From positions 9,958,883 to 10,022,882 of the forward strand of contig JAQMRL010000008.1 in the NCBI GenBank assembly GCA_035578175.1: a stretch of DNA of 64,000 nucleotides. The letters are read 5' to 3'. The stretch is from Catonia carolina (Eukaryota; Arthropoda; Insecta; Hemiptera; Achilidae). The notes below the pieces were generated by a model. It ran no database searches. It was given only the letters and a program-made list of their open reading frames with translations, and was not told the origin of the DNA. Shown here one piece after another: positions 23,611 to 34,220 of the stretch. Each line of letters begins with the position of its first letter. The first letter of the stretch is position 1. Made by a program: the position numbers and the translations under genes.

Positions 23611-24290
23611 GTTTCGTCCGTTCGTCTGTCACACCCAGATGACAGAAACTACAAGAGATAGCAACACGATTTTCGGATTCGTATAATCTTCACGAAAGTT
23701 AGTTGGCCTAAATTGGGTTTAAACTTCCGGTTTTGACCGAAACTGGCTCAAAACCGGAAGTCAAAAAAATTAAATTCGGGATTTGGAAACAAAATTGTGT
23801 CATTCGATTCCTCTTAAAAAGTAGATACAAAAATCATTCGGTCTGATGTTCCGGTTTCGATCGGAAGTGGTCCAATACAGGAAGTCAAGAAATCTAAGTC
23901 GGAATTTGGAAATAGAAAAAGATTCATTAGATTTCTCTTATAGAGTAGATACAGAAATCATTAGGTTCAAAGTTTCCGGTTTTGACCGAAAGTGGACTAA
24001 AACCGAAAGTTAAAAAAATCAACGTCGGAATTTAGAAACACAATAGTGTTATGCGTTTCCTCTTAAAGAGTAGATACAGAAATCATTGGGTTTGAAGTTC
24101 CGGTTTTGATCGAAAGTGGCCCAAACCGAAATTTAAAAAAATCAAAGTCGGAATTTGGAAACAAAATAAGTGTCATTCATTTCCTCTTAAATATTACTAT
24201 ATACAGAAATCATTGGGTTTGATATTCCGGTTCTGACCTGAAGTCATCCAAAACCGCAAGTCAAAAAACCAAGTCAGAAAATACGAGGCT
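23611..24290 (+). repeat. family E array, about 4.5 units
   Basis: Starts with TCCGTTCGTCTGTCACACCC, then repeats a unit of about 130 bp: CCGGTTTTGACCG-type palindrome, GTCAAAAAAATCAA, GTCGGAATTTGGAAACA, GATTCCTCTTAAAGAGTAGA, TACAGAAATCATTGGG. Units differ by 10-20 percent by eye. No reading frame runs through the array. Confidence 0.85.
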
Positions 24291-24411
24291 CAAAAATCTG
24301 AAAATATGTCGTAACTCCTCAAAGGCTGAAAATATTAAATTCGGACCTTTTTTAAATGATTTCTCGACCCAGTAAACTAGAGACCTTTTATAAACATTAT
24401 ACCGATTACTC

Positions 24412-24902
24412 TGCCCATAACAGACTGGTCGAGTGTCAAATTATAGGTATCAGACGAACGAATGTCCCATAGCCGAGCGAGTGAGAGGGAGATAACTACG
24501 CATGCGCTCAAAGATCTTTACCGTTATAATCCAAATCTGAAAACATACTACAGTCGTTATCTTGCTTGTTAGTTTACTGCATGCATAAACGCTTGCTCAC
24601 AACAATGAGTAAAATTAAAGACAATGTTATTGGAACGGCGCGTATGGCTTGTGCGAGGGAGAGCGTTATGCATTCTCTCACTTCCACGGCTAGGGGACAT
24701 TAGTTCATCTGAATACTGTATTTACACTCAATCTATTAGTTGCAGGGCTAAAAAATATAGTTCTGTTTTTTATCACATGGTCAGCCAATTATATGACTGA
24801 ACTGTTTAAGAAAAGACGAGGTAGAGGTGTACAAGATACTAATCAGAGTTATTATCCCTTCTGAAAGTAATGAATTTCATTATACAGCCAGACCCTGTGA
24901 TG
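24412..24902 (+). mobile_element. family B retroposon, 3'-truncated, split by a MITE
   Basis: 24412-24444 holds the 5' end (CTGCCCATAACAGACTGG). The family resumes at 24719 with TATTTACACTC and runs to CAGACCCTGTGATGAAT, then is lost. Confidence 0.75.
24445..24718. mobile_element. MITE with about 40-bp inverted ends
   Basis: The left end AGGTATCAGACGAACGAATG and right end are imperfect inverse copies for about 40 bp, including GTCCCATAGCC / GTCCCCTAGCC and GTGAGAG. It interrupts a family B copy at TAT, with TAT on both sides (24442-24444 and 24719-24721), consistent with a 3-bp target duplication. No coding capacity. Class uncertain. Confidence 0.7.
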
Positions 24903-25046
24903 AATAAAAAGAACAACTACTTTAGATCAATGACATTTTATAATTTTAAACTTTACGTACATTAAGGCCATTACAGAGCGATTAAAACATTAAACTAGTG
25001 CTCTAAGAATATAATAAATGTATTAAACTTATATAAATAACTTATA

Positions 25047-25686
25047 CGTGCGTTCGGAAAGTCGCTGTGCACTGGAATTGTGACTATGGATTTATGAAAA
25101 TATGTATAAAGAAATGACTAAGCATTTTGGAAAAAATTTATTCAATACCTTAATTACATTGTTAAACCGTGATTACATTGTTTATAGAAGGTGTTCGAAA
25201 TGACCTCCATTGGCATCAATACAGCATTGCACTCGTTTCATTTTGTTTGCAAACACCTTTCGCAACTGTATAAAACGTTATGCAACGTGTTTGGTGAACG
25301 AATAATTTCAAGGAATTTGTGGCCTGCAAGATCTCCTGATCTGACTCCCCCCGATTTCTTTTTATGGGGTGCGGCGAAACAAACTGTGTATCGGAACAGA
25401 CCACACACGATTGACGAACTTAAAGCCGCAATAACGGCATACATTCAAGGAATCACTGTTCTTCAGTTGCGAAAGGTGTTTGCAAACAAAATGAAACGAG
25501 TGCAATGCTGTATTGATGCCAATGGAGGTCATTTCGAACACCTTCTATAAACAATGTAATCACGGTTTAACAATGTAATTAAGGTATTGAATAAATTTTT
25601 TTCCAAAATGCTTAGTCATTTCTTTATACATATTTTCATAAATCCATAGTCACAATTCCAGTGCACAGCGACTTTCCGAACGCACG
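25047..25686 (+). mobile_element. defective M1 mariner with two inverted 3' ends
   Basis: Both termini read CGTGCGTTCGGAAAGTCGCT. The left 222 bp (25047-25268) are an inverted copy of the right 223 bp (25464-25686) with about one indel, including untranslated and coding 3' sequence. The intact M1 copy at 62766 has a different sequence inside its 5' end, so here the 5' end was replaced by a second 3' end. The junction has 13 bp of filler (25269-25281). TA precedes the left end; the right flank is TTA. Confidence 0.9.
25282..25550 (+). pseudogene. M1 mariner transposase, C-terminal fragment
   Basis: About 89 codons, from NVFGERIISRN to the natural stop, including the block WPARSPDLTPPDFFLWG with the third catalytic Asp. 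Compared with 63728-64000 there is a single base change (K to R). DNA-binding domain and the first two catalytic Asp are absent. Translation from the upstream ATG at 25191 would only read inverted 3' sequence, so I do not regard this as an expressed protein. Confidence 0.9.
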
Positions 25687-25860
25687 TTATATAAATGTAT
25701 TATACTTATCTTGTAAAAAAAATAAATTTCGATAATACTAGAAATGTCCATAACAGGCAGGTAGAGTATTAAATTATTAGTACCCGATCTGCTAGTTCCA
25801 GGGATACAAAAAATATTACTGTTTCTTAACACATGGTCAGCCAATTACATGAATGAAGTA

Positions 25861-27008
25861 CGAGGCGTAGTTTTAAAGTAAGTACCGTTTGAAAATAAAA
25901 AAAAATAAAAGGAAATTTGCAAAAACTAATTTTATTTTCGGAATCTACATACTTTTATCTATTTTTCTACATAGTTTCCAAGTTTTTGTAAACCCTTATC
26001 ATATCGCACAACTAAATTTTGGAAACCTTCTTCATAAAAACTTGCCGCCTGCTGTGATAACCAAGAATTCACGGCCGTTTTCAAATCGTCGTCATCGTCA
26101 TAACGGTTGCCGCCCAAGTGACGTTTCAGATGACGAATTTCCCGACGTTTCGAGGTCTGTGATTTACAAAATTGTTAATGAAAAATTAAACTTTAAGAAA
26201 CTGTGCTCGCGTTGGGTCCCTAAACTCCTGACGGAGGAGCACAAACACAAAAGACTCGAGAGTTCCTTGAATTTTCTGACACGTTATGACAAAAATGGTG
26301 ACGACATCCTGAGTCGGATCGTAACTGGAGACGAAACGTGGATTTCGCATTACACTCCCGAATCTAAACAACAAAGCATGGAATGGAGACACACGCACTC
26401 TCCCGTAAAGGTCAAAGCCTAACAGACTTTGTCACAGCGCAAGATCATGGCATCCGTGTTTTGGGATAGGCATGGTGTTTTGCTGGTCGACTTTATGGAA
26501 CGAGGAACGACAATAAATGCAGAAGCCTACTGCCAAATCCTGAGGAAGCTGCGCAGAGCAATTCAAAACAAGAGACGTGGCATGCTCACAAAAGGAATTT
26601 TGTTTCTGCACGATAATGCAAGCCCTCACACTGCCGCTCAGACCCGAGCTGCATTGGACTCTTTTGGCTGGGAAGTTTTGGACCACCCACCCTACAACCC
26701 TGACCTTGCGCCGAGCAACTTTCATCTCTTCCGTCATCTGAAACATCACTTGGGCGGCAGCCGTTATGACGATGACGACGAATTGAAAACGGCCGTGAAT
26801 TCTTGGTTATCACAGCAGGCGGCAAGTTTTTATGAAGAAGGTTTCCAAAATTTAGTTGTGCGATATGATAAGGGTTTACAAAAACTTGGAAACTATGTAG
26901 AAAAATAGATAAAAGTATGTAGATTCCGAAAATAAAATTAGTTTTTGCAAATTTCCTTTTATTTTTTTTTTTATTTTCAAACGGTACTTACTTTAAAAAT
27001 ACGCCTCG
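25861..27008 (+). mobile_element. M2 mariner with two inverted 3' ends
   Basis: 1148 bp flanked by TA (25859-25860 and 27009-27010). The left arm 25861-26135 is an inverted copy of the right arm 26732-27008, with roughly five substitutions and small A-run length changes in 275 bp. The arm covers the TIR, 3' UTR and about 170 bp of coding sequence. The normal 5' UTR and DNA-binding N-terminus are gone. Junction at 26135/26136 without filler. Confidence 0.9.
26136..26908 (+). pseudogene. M2 mariner transposase (DD34D type), N-terminally truncated, inactive
   Basis: Starts inside the second helix-turn-helix region (DVSRSVIYKIVNEKLNFKKL), then WVPKLLTEEHK, the mariner signature seen as WVPHEL in other members. 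First catalytic Asp in VTGDETWISHY, second in FLHDNASPHTA. The third, expected in APSDF, is Asn (LAPSNFHLF), with exactly 34 residues between. A TAA stop at 26420-26422 interrupts the frame; reading resumes in the same frame. C-terminus YDKGLQKLGNYVEK is intact. Known family: mariner cut-and-paste transposase. The truncation, stop and Asp-to-Asn change each make it non-functional. The ATG at 25889 is in frame but its first 80 codons are antisense of the 3' end. Confidence 0.9.
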
Positions 27009-27353
27009 TATTTAAGAACAAAAGAGGTAGAGATGTAAAAAACAATAGTCGAGTGATCTCCTTTGAAAGTAATCAATTTTATTATACAGCAAGACCCTGT
27101 GGTGAATGAAGTGAAGGTGTAATTTTCAGGGTGGAAAATTGATGCTTTTCGGTACGTCTGGATGCTGGAAAGGATAGGCTACTTTTCCAATCAGTGAGGA
27201 AGACCATGGTAAAACACATCACTCCTCGTTTTACATAGAGGTTCAAACCAGGCTTTCGGCTGATGACCTAAACAACAACAACAACAACTCGTTTTTGTAC
27301 CGTATTAAGGTATGGTTACTTAAACCGTGTTTAATCTTTGCATTTATCATTTT

Positions 27354-28298
27354 TACTTTCTCTTGCCTATATGAATATATAGGAAGGAAAGTATTGTTTT
27401 CATGTCGATTTTTCGAAATCGAGTTTTCACCGGATCTATACGTTTTCAGACCCCCTGAACCCAAAAAACATGTTTTTAGCGATTGGTCTGTGTGTGTGTC
27501 TGTGTGTGTGTGTGTGTGTGTCTGTGTGTGAACAGAATATCTCAAGAACGGAACATCGTACGAACTTGAAACTTAAGTTACGTACCACTACCGGACTCAA
27601 CACGAACATTTTCATCAAAATCGGTCAACCGGAAGTGGTAGTTTATTCGTGTAATTTTTCACTTTTTTGCGATTTTCTCAAAAACTGGTCCTACGATTTT
27701 TTTAAAATCGCCTGGTTTACTCAATTTTTTATTCTCTACAAGATAGGGTAGGCGTCATGTTTGCTGAAATTCTGGGTTAGGCTGTTTTCACGTAAAAACG
27801 TTGTTTTTTTAAGATTACAGCTTTAATATGCATTTTAGCGCAAAACTTTATATAATAAAAGTTGTAGAGAATTGAAAATTCTACAACTTTTATTTCAAAC
27901 AATTTTTGTATAACGCTTAGTTTAGCGGTAATTTGCGATTTTCTGTTTTTTTTCTCACGAAAATGTGTGAAAAATTGATTTTTTTAAGATTTCGGCCTTA
28001 GTATGCATTTTACGACAAAAGTGTATATAATTAAATTTATAGAAAATTAAAAGATCTACAACTTTTATTTTAAGCATTTTTCTCTACAGAGCCTAGTTTA
28101 GAGAGAAAGAGTGATTTTCCATATTTCTAAGCCAAACTGAGGTTGATTTTCATTTTGCATCATTTACTCATGATTAAAATAAGGTTATGTTTTTGAGGTT
28201 AGTTTTTTGTTTATTTCTAATATTTTATTAATAATGTTAGGTTTATTGTTAATTATTTGCATTGGCAAGAGAAAGTTGTGTGAGTGTTTCACACCAGA
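27354..28298 (-). mobile_element. family A element, reverse, complete
   Basis: TACTTTCTCTTGCC to GTGTGAGTGTTTCACACCAGA. TG microsatellite with TCTG interruptions at 27487-27529. One of the best-preserved copies. Confidence 0.9.
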
Positions 28299-28474
28299 TT
28301 TTTTTAAAATCATTCGTTAACAATATACTTAATTTTGTCAGGTCTATAATTACCAGCGTTTACTTTATTTCTGTACTTGCAGCGAAGCGCACGGAAACTT
28401 CTAGTCCATTAAGGGCAAAAGAATGCTATAAATAAATACTAATTTTGATTACCTAATATTTAAATTATGTATTT
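28299..28474. other. unassigned sequence
   Basis: Nothing recognised. Confidence 0.4.
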
Positions 28475-28616
28475 GGCCTTCGGGCCAGCCCAGTAAATCA
28501 TCTGGTAGAAAGTCACTTTCAATAACAAACTCAACTTATTTAACCACGTTGAATAATACTGCAAAAAGCAGCGATCAAGTTGGGTAGTTGTCAATAATGT
28601 ACAGTTCCCGATAACA
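28475..28616 (-). repeat. family F repeat, copy 2
   Basis: Reverse-complement relative of 15804-16024 (GGCCTTCGGGCCAGCCCAGTAAA ... GTTGTCAATAATGTACAG). It ends exactly at the next family A copy. Confidence 0.5.
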
Positions 28617-28621
28617 AAAAA

Positions 28622-29279
28622 GTCGTGTGAAACACTCACACAACTTTCTCTTGCCAATGCAAATAATTAACAATTTAACCTAACATTTGAAATAAACAAA
28701 AAACTAACCTCTAAAAATTTAACCATATTTTAATCATGACTGAAAGACGCAAAATGAAAATCGAACTCACTTCGGCTTAAAAATTAGATTTTTCACACGT
28801 TTTCGTGAGAAAAAAACAGAAAATCGCTAATTACTGCTAAACTAAGTGTTATACAAAAAAATGTTTGAAATAAAAGTTGTAGGATTTTAAATTCTCTACA
28901 ACTTTTATTATATAAATTTTTGCGCTAAAATTTATAATGAAGCCGTAATCTTAAAAAAACTATGTTTTTACGTGAAAACAGCCTCACCCAAAATTTCAGC
29001 AAACATGGCGCCTACTCTATCTTGTAGAGAATAAAAAATTGCGTAAACCAGGCGATTTAAAAAAAAATCGTAGGACCAGTTTTTGAGAAAATCGCAAAAA
29101 AGTTAAAAATTACACGAATAAACTACTACTTCCGGTTGACCGATTTTGATGAAAATGTTCGTGTTGGGTCCGGAAGTGGTATGTAACTCACGTATAGATC
29201 CGGTGAAAACTCAATTTCGAAAAATCGACATGAAAACAATACTTTCCTTCCTATATATTCATGTAAGCAAGAGAAAGTA
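28622..29279 (+). mobile_element. family A element with internal deletions
   Basis: The first five bases of the 5' end are missing (GTCGTGTGAAACACTCACAC). About 150 bp after AATTTAACC/AAAATGAAAATCG and the whole microsatellite are deleted (GTATGTAACTCACG joins directly to TATAGATCCGG). The 3' hairpin is altered to ATGTAAGC. Confidence 0.8.
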
Positions 29280-31077
29280 AAAAAAGCTACAAAAAAGTAC
29301 TTACTAGTATAGCAATTTTAATAAAATCATTCATTTTGAATTTTTTTTACAAGTTAAATAAATCAAAAGAAGAGGATTCAGCAGAAATAAATTTATTACA
29401 TTTAAAAAAATTGACATATTCCTTAAATTGGTAAGACAATAAAACGTCAGATAACAAAAAGCCATTAATCTTTGCCTACCGATTTGTTTGTCCAGCTCCA
29501 GAAAATTTAAACTTTTACAATTCCAAGATAATTTTATATGTGAACATACCAATACGATGATATTATTTGTGTTAGAAAACTTTTTACAAACTTTTTTAAA
29601 CTTTTTTCTAAAAATCGACTAAGAAATAGACATTCTTAGTAAGTAAGTAAATAAGTTTGTCTAAGAAAACAACTTTCTTTTTATTTCCGATATGCAGAAA
29701 GAAGTAGTTTTTCTTTCATTTCCTGTTAGGCAAAGTTATACGAGCGAAAAATTTAAGTCGACAACGTCAAATTTTCCTTGTCTGAAAAGGAGTAGCCTAT
29801 GGTGAAATATTTAAATTTATGCAACCTTTTAGATTTAAATAGAAAACAGATCAATGAATATTTAATCCCTGATTACCATTTCTTTACTTTTTTACCCATC
29901 CATAGTACAGAGGGAGAAAGTATTGTGATATTATAGAATTTTCAGTATCGAATTTCGTTTGATCTTTACGTGTCCTGACCTCCCAAAGCAAAAAACGTAT
30001 TATTTTTTAAAAACAAAGTTCATTTGTACGTATAAATGGCTTATGGAAAGAACAGGCTCAATCAAATTTAACAAATTTTTTGGGAAACAATTTTTTAAGT
30101 TTCCAAAAACACCACAACTACTCTTTTTTTAATATTTTCTTTGTACGTATTTATAATTTAGTATACACCTACAGATATTGAGATAATATTTTGGTTGGGT
30201 TTTAACCAAACTAAGGCACACAGACGTTACAAAAATGATAAAAATTCATACTACGAAAGAAATCAGGGAAAAATAGGCTCATTCCTTTGGCTCAGCCTGT
30301 ATATCAGGTAAAAATAGATGTAGTCATGATATTAATGGCTTTTATAAATATTATACATTTTGCAAAATATGTAACCGACATACGAGATACGTACACGATA
30401 AAACTTTGTTAATTTTAATATTTCAAATTTTTCTGAAGATAACATCTAGATATTAAAAATTGAAATACGAATACAGAAAAGTGTTTATTTTTGTTTTTGC
30501 CCTCTTAGAAGAAATGTTTTCTAGACATATACTGAAGTGTTTTGGGATATCTTTACAGGTTGCTTTTTCGTTTTTTAGTGTTGTTTAATCTTAGAATAAA
30601 ATATTTTAACTTTGGCTTAGCCTGATTGTACTTACTCAGAGATGGACTAAACCTGTTGTTCCCAAAAACAATTAAATGTAAAAATAGTTCATAGAATTAT
30701 CTAACAGATGGTACGCAAAACCTAATTTAAAAAAAAATTATGATTAAGCTGTTTTTTCCGTGAGCGCTTTAATTTGATATAGGCCTATAATTCGACCTGA
30801 ACGAAAATCTACCAGACCGATTTCGTCGAAATTTGGAATCTACGTTATGCCCAAACAATGCCAAAGGGATATTTTTGTGTTATACGCTGTACTAACTAGA
30901 AGCGGCTTAAAGAATTGAAAGTCAAATAAACGTTTTTTATCACGTAGGCCTATAATATTCTACATTGTATACGAGTGGTACATGACACATCAAAATTTTA
31001 GTAATACGTATGAGAAAGGTTACACTGTTGCACAGAACGCAAAAAGGGTAAAAGAAAGTAATAATAATATTAAAATA
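29280..31077. other. unassigned AT-rich sequence
   Basis: 1.8 kb with no recognisable gene or repeat family. Short (AAGT)n at about 29638-29655. Open frames are short and of biased composition. Confidence 0.45.
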
Positions 31078-31965
31078 TCTGGTACGAAACAGTCACAGGA
31101 CTTTCTATTGGCAATGTAAATAATTAACATTATAACTTACGTTTAATCTTAATAGGCCTACATAACTTTGTTTTAATCATGAGTGAATGACGCAAAATGA
31201 AAATCGACCACTGTAGAACTTAAAAATGCGGAAAATCAGTTATTACCTCTAAACTAGGCTCTCTAGAGTAAAATTGTAAAAATAAAAGTTGTGTTTGTTT
31301 TTATGTCCTATAACTTTCATTATACACACATTTCTCATAAAATGCATACTTAAGGTCACAATGTTAAAAAGAATCCTTTTTTACAGATTTTCATGAAAAA
31401 AAATCGCTAATTACCGCTAAACTAAACGGGTTAAAAAAAGTTTAAAAAGGTTGTGAGTTTTTTAATGTTCTATAACTTTTATTATATACAAGTTTTCTCT
31501 AAAATGCATATTTAGGCCGAAATCTTAAAAAAAACAATTTTTTTTTCTACGAAGAACAGCATCCGAAGAATTTTACCAGATAAGGCGATTACCCTAACTT
31601 GTAGAGCATAAAAATAAAAATGTAGTAAAAAGCCGATAAAAAAAAATCGTAGAAGCAGTTTTTAAGGAAATTGCAAAAAAGAGAAAAATCGCACGAATAA
31701 ACTATTACTTTTGGCTGCCCGATTTTGATGAAAATATTTGTGTTTGATCCCCCAGTAATAAGCTATAACTTAAGTTAAAATTTAACTTGTAGGATATTCC
31801 ATTCTTGAGATATTTTGTTTACATACACACATAGACCAATCGCTAAAACATGTTTGTGTGGGTTCAGAGGGCCTGAAAACATGTAGGTATTTCCGGTAGA
31901 TATTCGATTCCAAAAAATCGACCTGAAAGGAGTACTACTTTCCTTCTTATAGGGCTAAAAAAAGT
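31078..31965 (+). mobile_element. old, diverged family A element
   Basis: TCTGGTACGAAACAGTCACAGG start and CTTCTTATAGGGCTAAAAAAAG end; the hairpins are degraded and the microsatellite is reduced to ACATACACACATAG. Confidence 0.7.
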
Positions 31966-32040
31966 AAAGAATTTACTTGTTTTAAAAAAGTAAAGAATTT
32001 ACTTGTTTTAAAAAAGTAAAGAATTTACTTGTTTTAAATT
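31963..32040. repeat. 26-bp tandem repeat, three units
   Basis: AGTAAAGAATTTACTTG followed by TTTTAAAAA, starting at 31963, 31989 and 32015. The unit core AGTAAA-GAA-TTTACT is itself a hairpin. It lies at the broken 3' end of the family A copy. Confidence 0.85.
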
Positions 32041-32146
32041 GTTTTAAAATACACGTTTTAAAACAAACGTGTACAAAAAAACTGAGATATTGAATTTTTC
32101 TAGTACTTTGAAACCCACAATTATGTGTTTCTGCAGTTTTTCTCTT

Positions 32147-32264
32147 CCCACATGACGTGTATATTAGGTGTAGGTCATGTACAAACTCAGGGCTATCATT
32201 TCGGAAAGAGTATGGCTAATTGAAACCCAACCAAAAAAGTACATCAGTGACCACTGTATACGAA
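32147..32264 (-). mobile_element. family D SINE, old internal fragment
   Basis: Diverged copy of the middle part (GTCATGTACAAACTCAGGGC, GAGTATGGCTAATTGAAACCC, GTACATCAGTGACCACTG). The following bases, GTGCGGTCAGAAAATAACCGG at 32272, look like a transposon end but no partner was found. Confidence 0.6.
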
Positions 32265-32420
32265 GTGCGGTCAGAAAATAACCGGAATGATTGTATAACG
32301 GACAATCAACGCATGCGCGCACGCCACGCAGATACCGGCCTTTTGTTTAGGATGCCACTCATTCGAATGTACTTACTGCGCTGATTTTTCGTTAAAGTAA
32401 AGAAAATTAGGGTTCCTTTT

Positions 32421-33354
32421 TACTTTCTCTTGCCTATATGAATATATAGGAAGGAAAGTATTACATGACGATTTTTTGAAATCGAGTTTTCACCGAATCT
32501 ACACGTTTTCAGACCCCCTGAATCCAAAAAACATGTTTTTAGCGATTAGTCTGTGTGTGTGTGTGTGTGTGTGCGCGCGCGCGTGTGTGTGTGTGTGTGT
32601 GCACAAAATATCTCAAGAATGGAACATCGTACGAACTTGAAACTTAAGTTACATACCACTACCGGACCCGACATGAAAATTTTCATCAAAATCGGTCAAC
32701 CGGAAGTAGTAGTTTATTCGTGTAATTTTCACTTTTTGCGATTTTCTCAAAAACTGGTCCTACGTTTATTTTTAAAATCGCCTGGTTTACTCAATTTTTT
32801 ATTCTCTACAGCATAGGGTAGGCACCATGTTTGCTGAAATTCTTCGTGAGGCTGTTTTTACGTAAAAAAAGTGTTTTTTTCAAGATTACGGCTTTAATAT
32901 GTATTATAGCGCAAAAATTTATATAATAAAAAATGTAGAGAATTTAAAATTCTACAACTTTTATTTTCAACATTTTTTTGTATAATGCTTAGTTTAGCGG
33001 TAATTAGCGAATTTCTGTTTTTTCTCACGAAAACGTGTGAAAAATCGATTTTTTAAAGATTTCGGCTTTAGAATGCATTTTACAACAAAAGTGTATAATT
33101 ACATTTATAGGAAATTAAAAGATCTACAACTTTTAATTATAGCATTTTTCTCTAAAGAGCCTAGTTTAGCGTAAAAGAGTGATTTTCCGTATTTTTAAGC
33201 CAAACTGAGGTTGATTTTCATTTTGTCTTTTATTTATGATTAAAATTAGGTTATGTTTATTGAGGTTAGTTTTTTTGTTTATTTCTAATGTTATATTACT
33301 AATGTTAATTATTTGCATTGGCAAGAGAAAGTTGTGTGAGTGTTTCACACCAGA
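32421..33354 (-). mobile_element. family A element, reverse, complete
   Basis: Both ends intact. The TG tract at 32551-32601 has a (GC)n core flanked by (TG)n. Confidence 0.85.
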
Positions 33355-33607
33355 TTTTTAGTACTGTTTTGCCAACCACCTAACTTAATTCAGCTGAAAA
33401 ACCAGTGGATTCAGTTTTGTAATTATTAAGGTTTAAATGGTTTTGCAATTATTTCACATTAAAAAGTGTAGAACTTGCCCTTTTAATGCAATTTACACAA
33501 AAAACCTGTACAAATTAAAAACTCTGTATTAGCCAGCTTAAAAAAACGTTGACCTCATTTTCTCACATTTCAGGATGTGCAGATACTGCCTTTCTTCTTA
33601 ACAGGGC

Positions 33608-33822
33608 AGTATCGTAGTAACACCGATCAACCCGGTGGGCTAGTGTGTTCTTTGGTAGGCCGGAAAGAATATAAATAAAATATATAAACATAAACCTGAG
33701 GTCTCGGGTTCGATTCCCGGTCAGGTCTGGTATTTTTTCATCACTCATTTTCATTATCATCATAATCCACCGTCTGCATTAGCAGAAATTGCAGAACAGT
33801 CAGACGTAAAAGAAAAAAAACA
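33608..33822 (+). mobile_element. family C SINE with insertion between boxes
   Basis: B box GGTTCGATTCC at 33708-33718 and the shared 3' end CACCGTCTGCATTAGCAGAAATTGCAG...CAGACGTAAAAG. About 30 bp of A/T-rich sequence separates the head from the B box, which should destroy the promoter. Confidence 0.65.
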
Positions 33823-34209
33823 TAAATATCAACCTCTTTCCCAGAATGACTTCATAAAAAATAAACATCCGAATTAATTTGTAAAATTCACGCTTTTTAA
33901 ACTCCTACCTTAATTTACTATGTCACAAAATGTAAGCTACTTCTTTACCATATAACTTACCAAATATGGTAAAAAGTTGTGGTATTTAACACACCACGAA
34001 AGATTTTAAAATCAACATAAATGGAGTGTTTGGTTACGGTCTACTATTTACTTTCTTTAACATTAGGCCTACATTTAACAGTCTACGAATAATCTTATTT
34101 CAATAAATCTGTAAAAAATATTACTTAAGGTCTTTTGTCAAATCGGATTATCAACACTGTTATAAAGAAGCTGCGAAAAATAAAATCAGCTGTTCATAAA
34201 CAGCTGACC
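33823..34209. other. unassigned sequence
   Basis: Nothing recognised. Confidence 0.4.
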
Positions 34210-34220
34210 GATTAAATATA

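Larger units (their letters stand above)
25749..27285 (+). mobile_element. family B retroposon split by the M2 mariner
   Basis: The 5' half lies at 25749-25858 (CCATAACAGGCAGGTAGAG to TGAATGAAG), the 3' half from 27011 (TTTAAGAACAAAAGAGG) to the AACAACAAC end near 27285. Removing 25861-27008 and one TA restores the family B order. Confidence 0.8.

Noticed and set aside
25889..26135. ATG-initiated N-terminal extension of the M2 transposase
   Set aside because: These codons lie in the inverted duplication of the 3' end and read its antisense; they have no similarity to a mariner DNA-binding domain.
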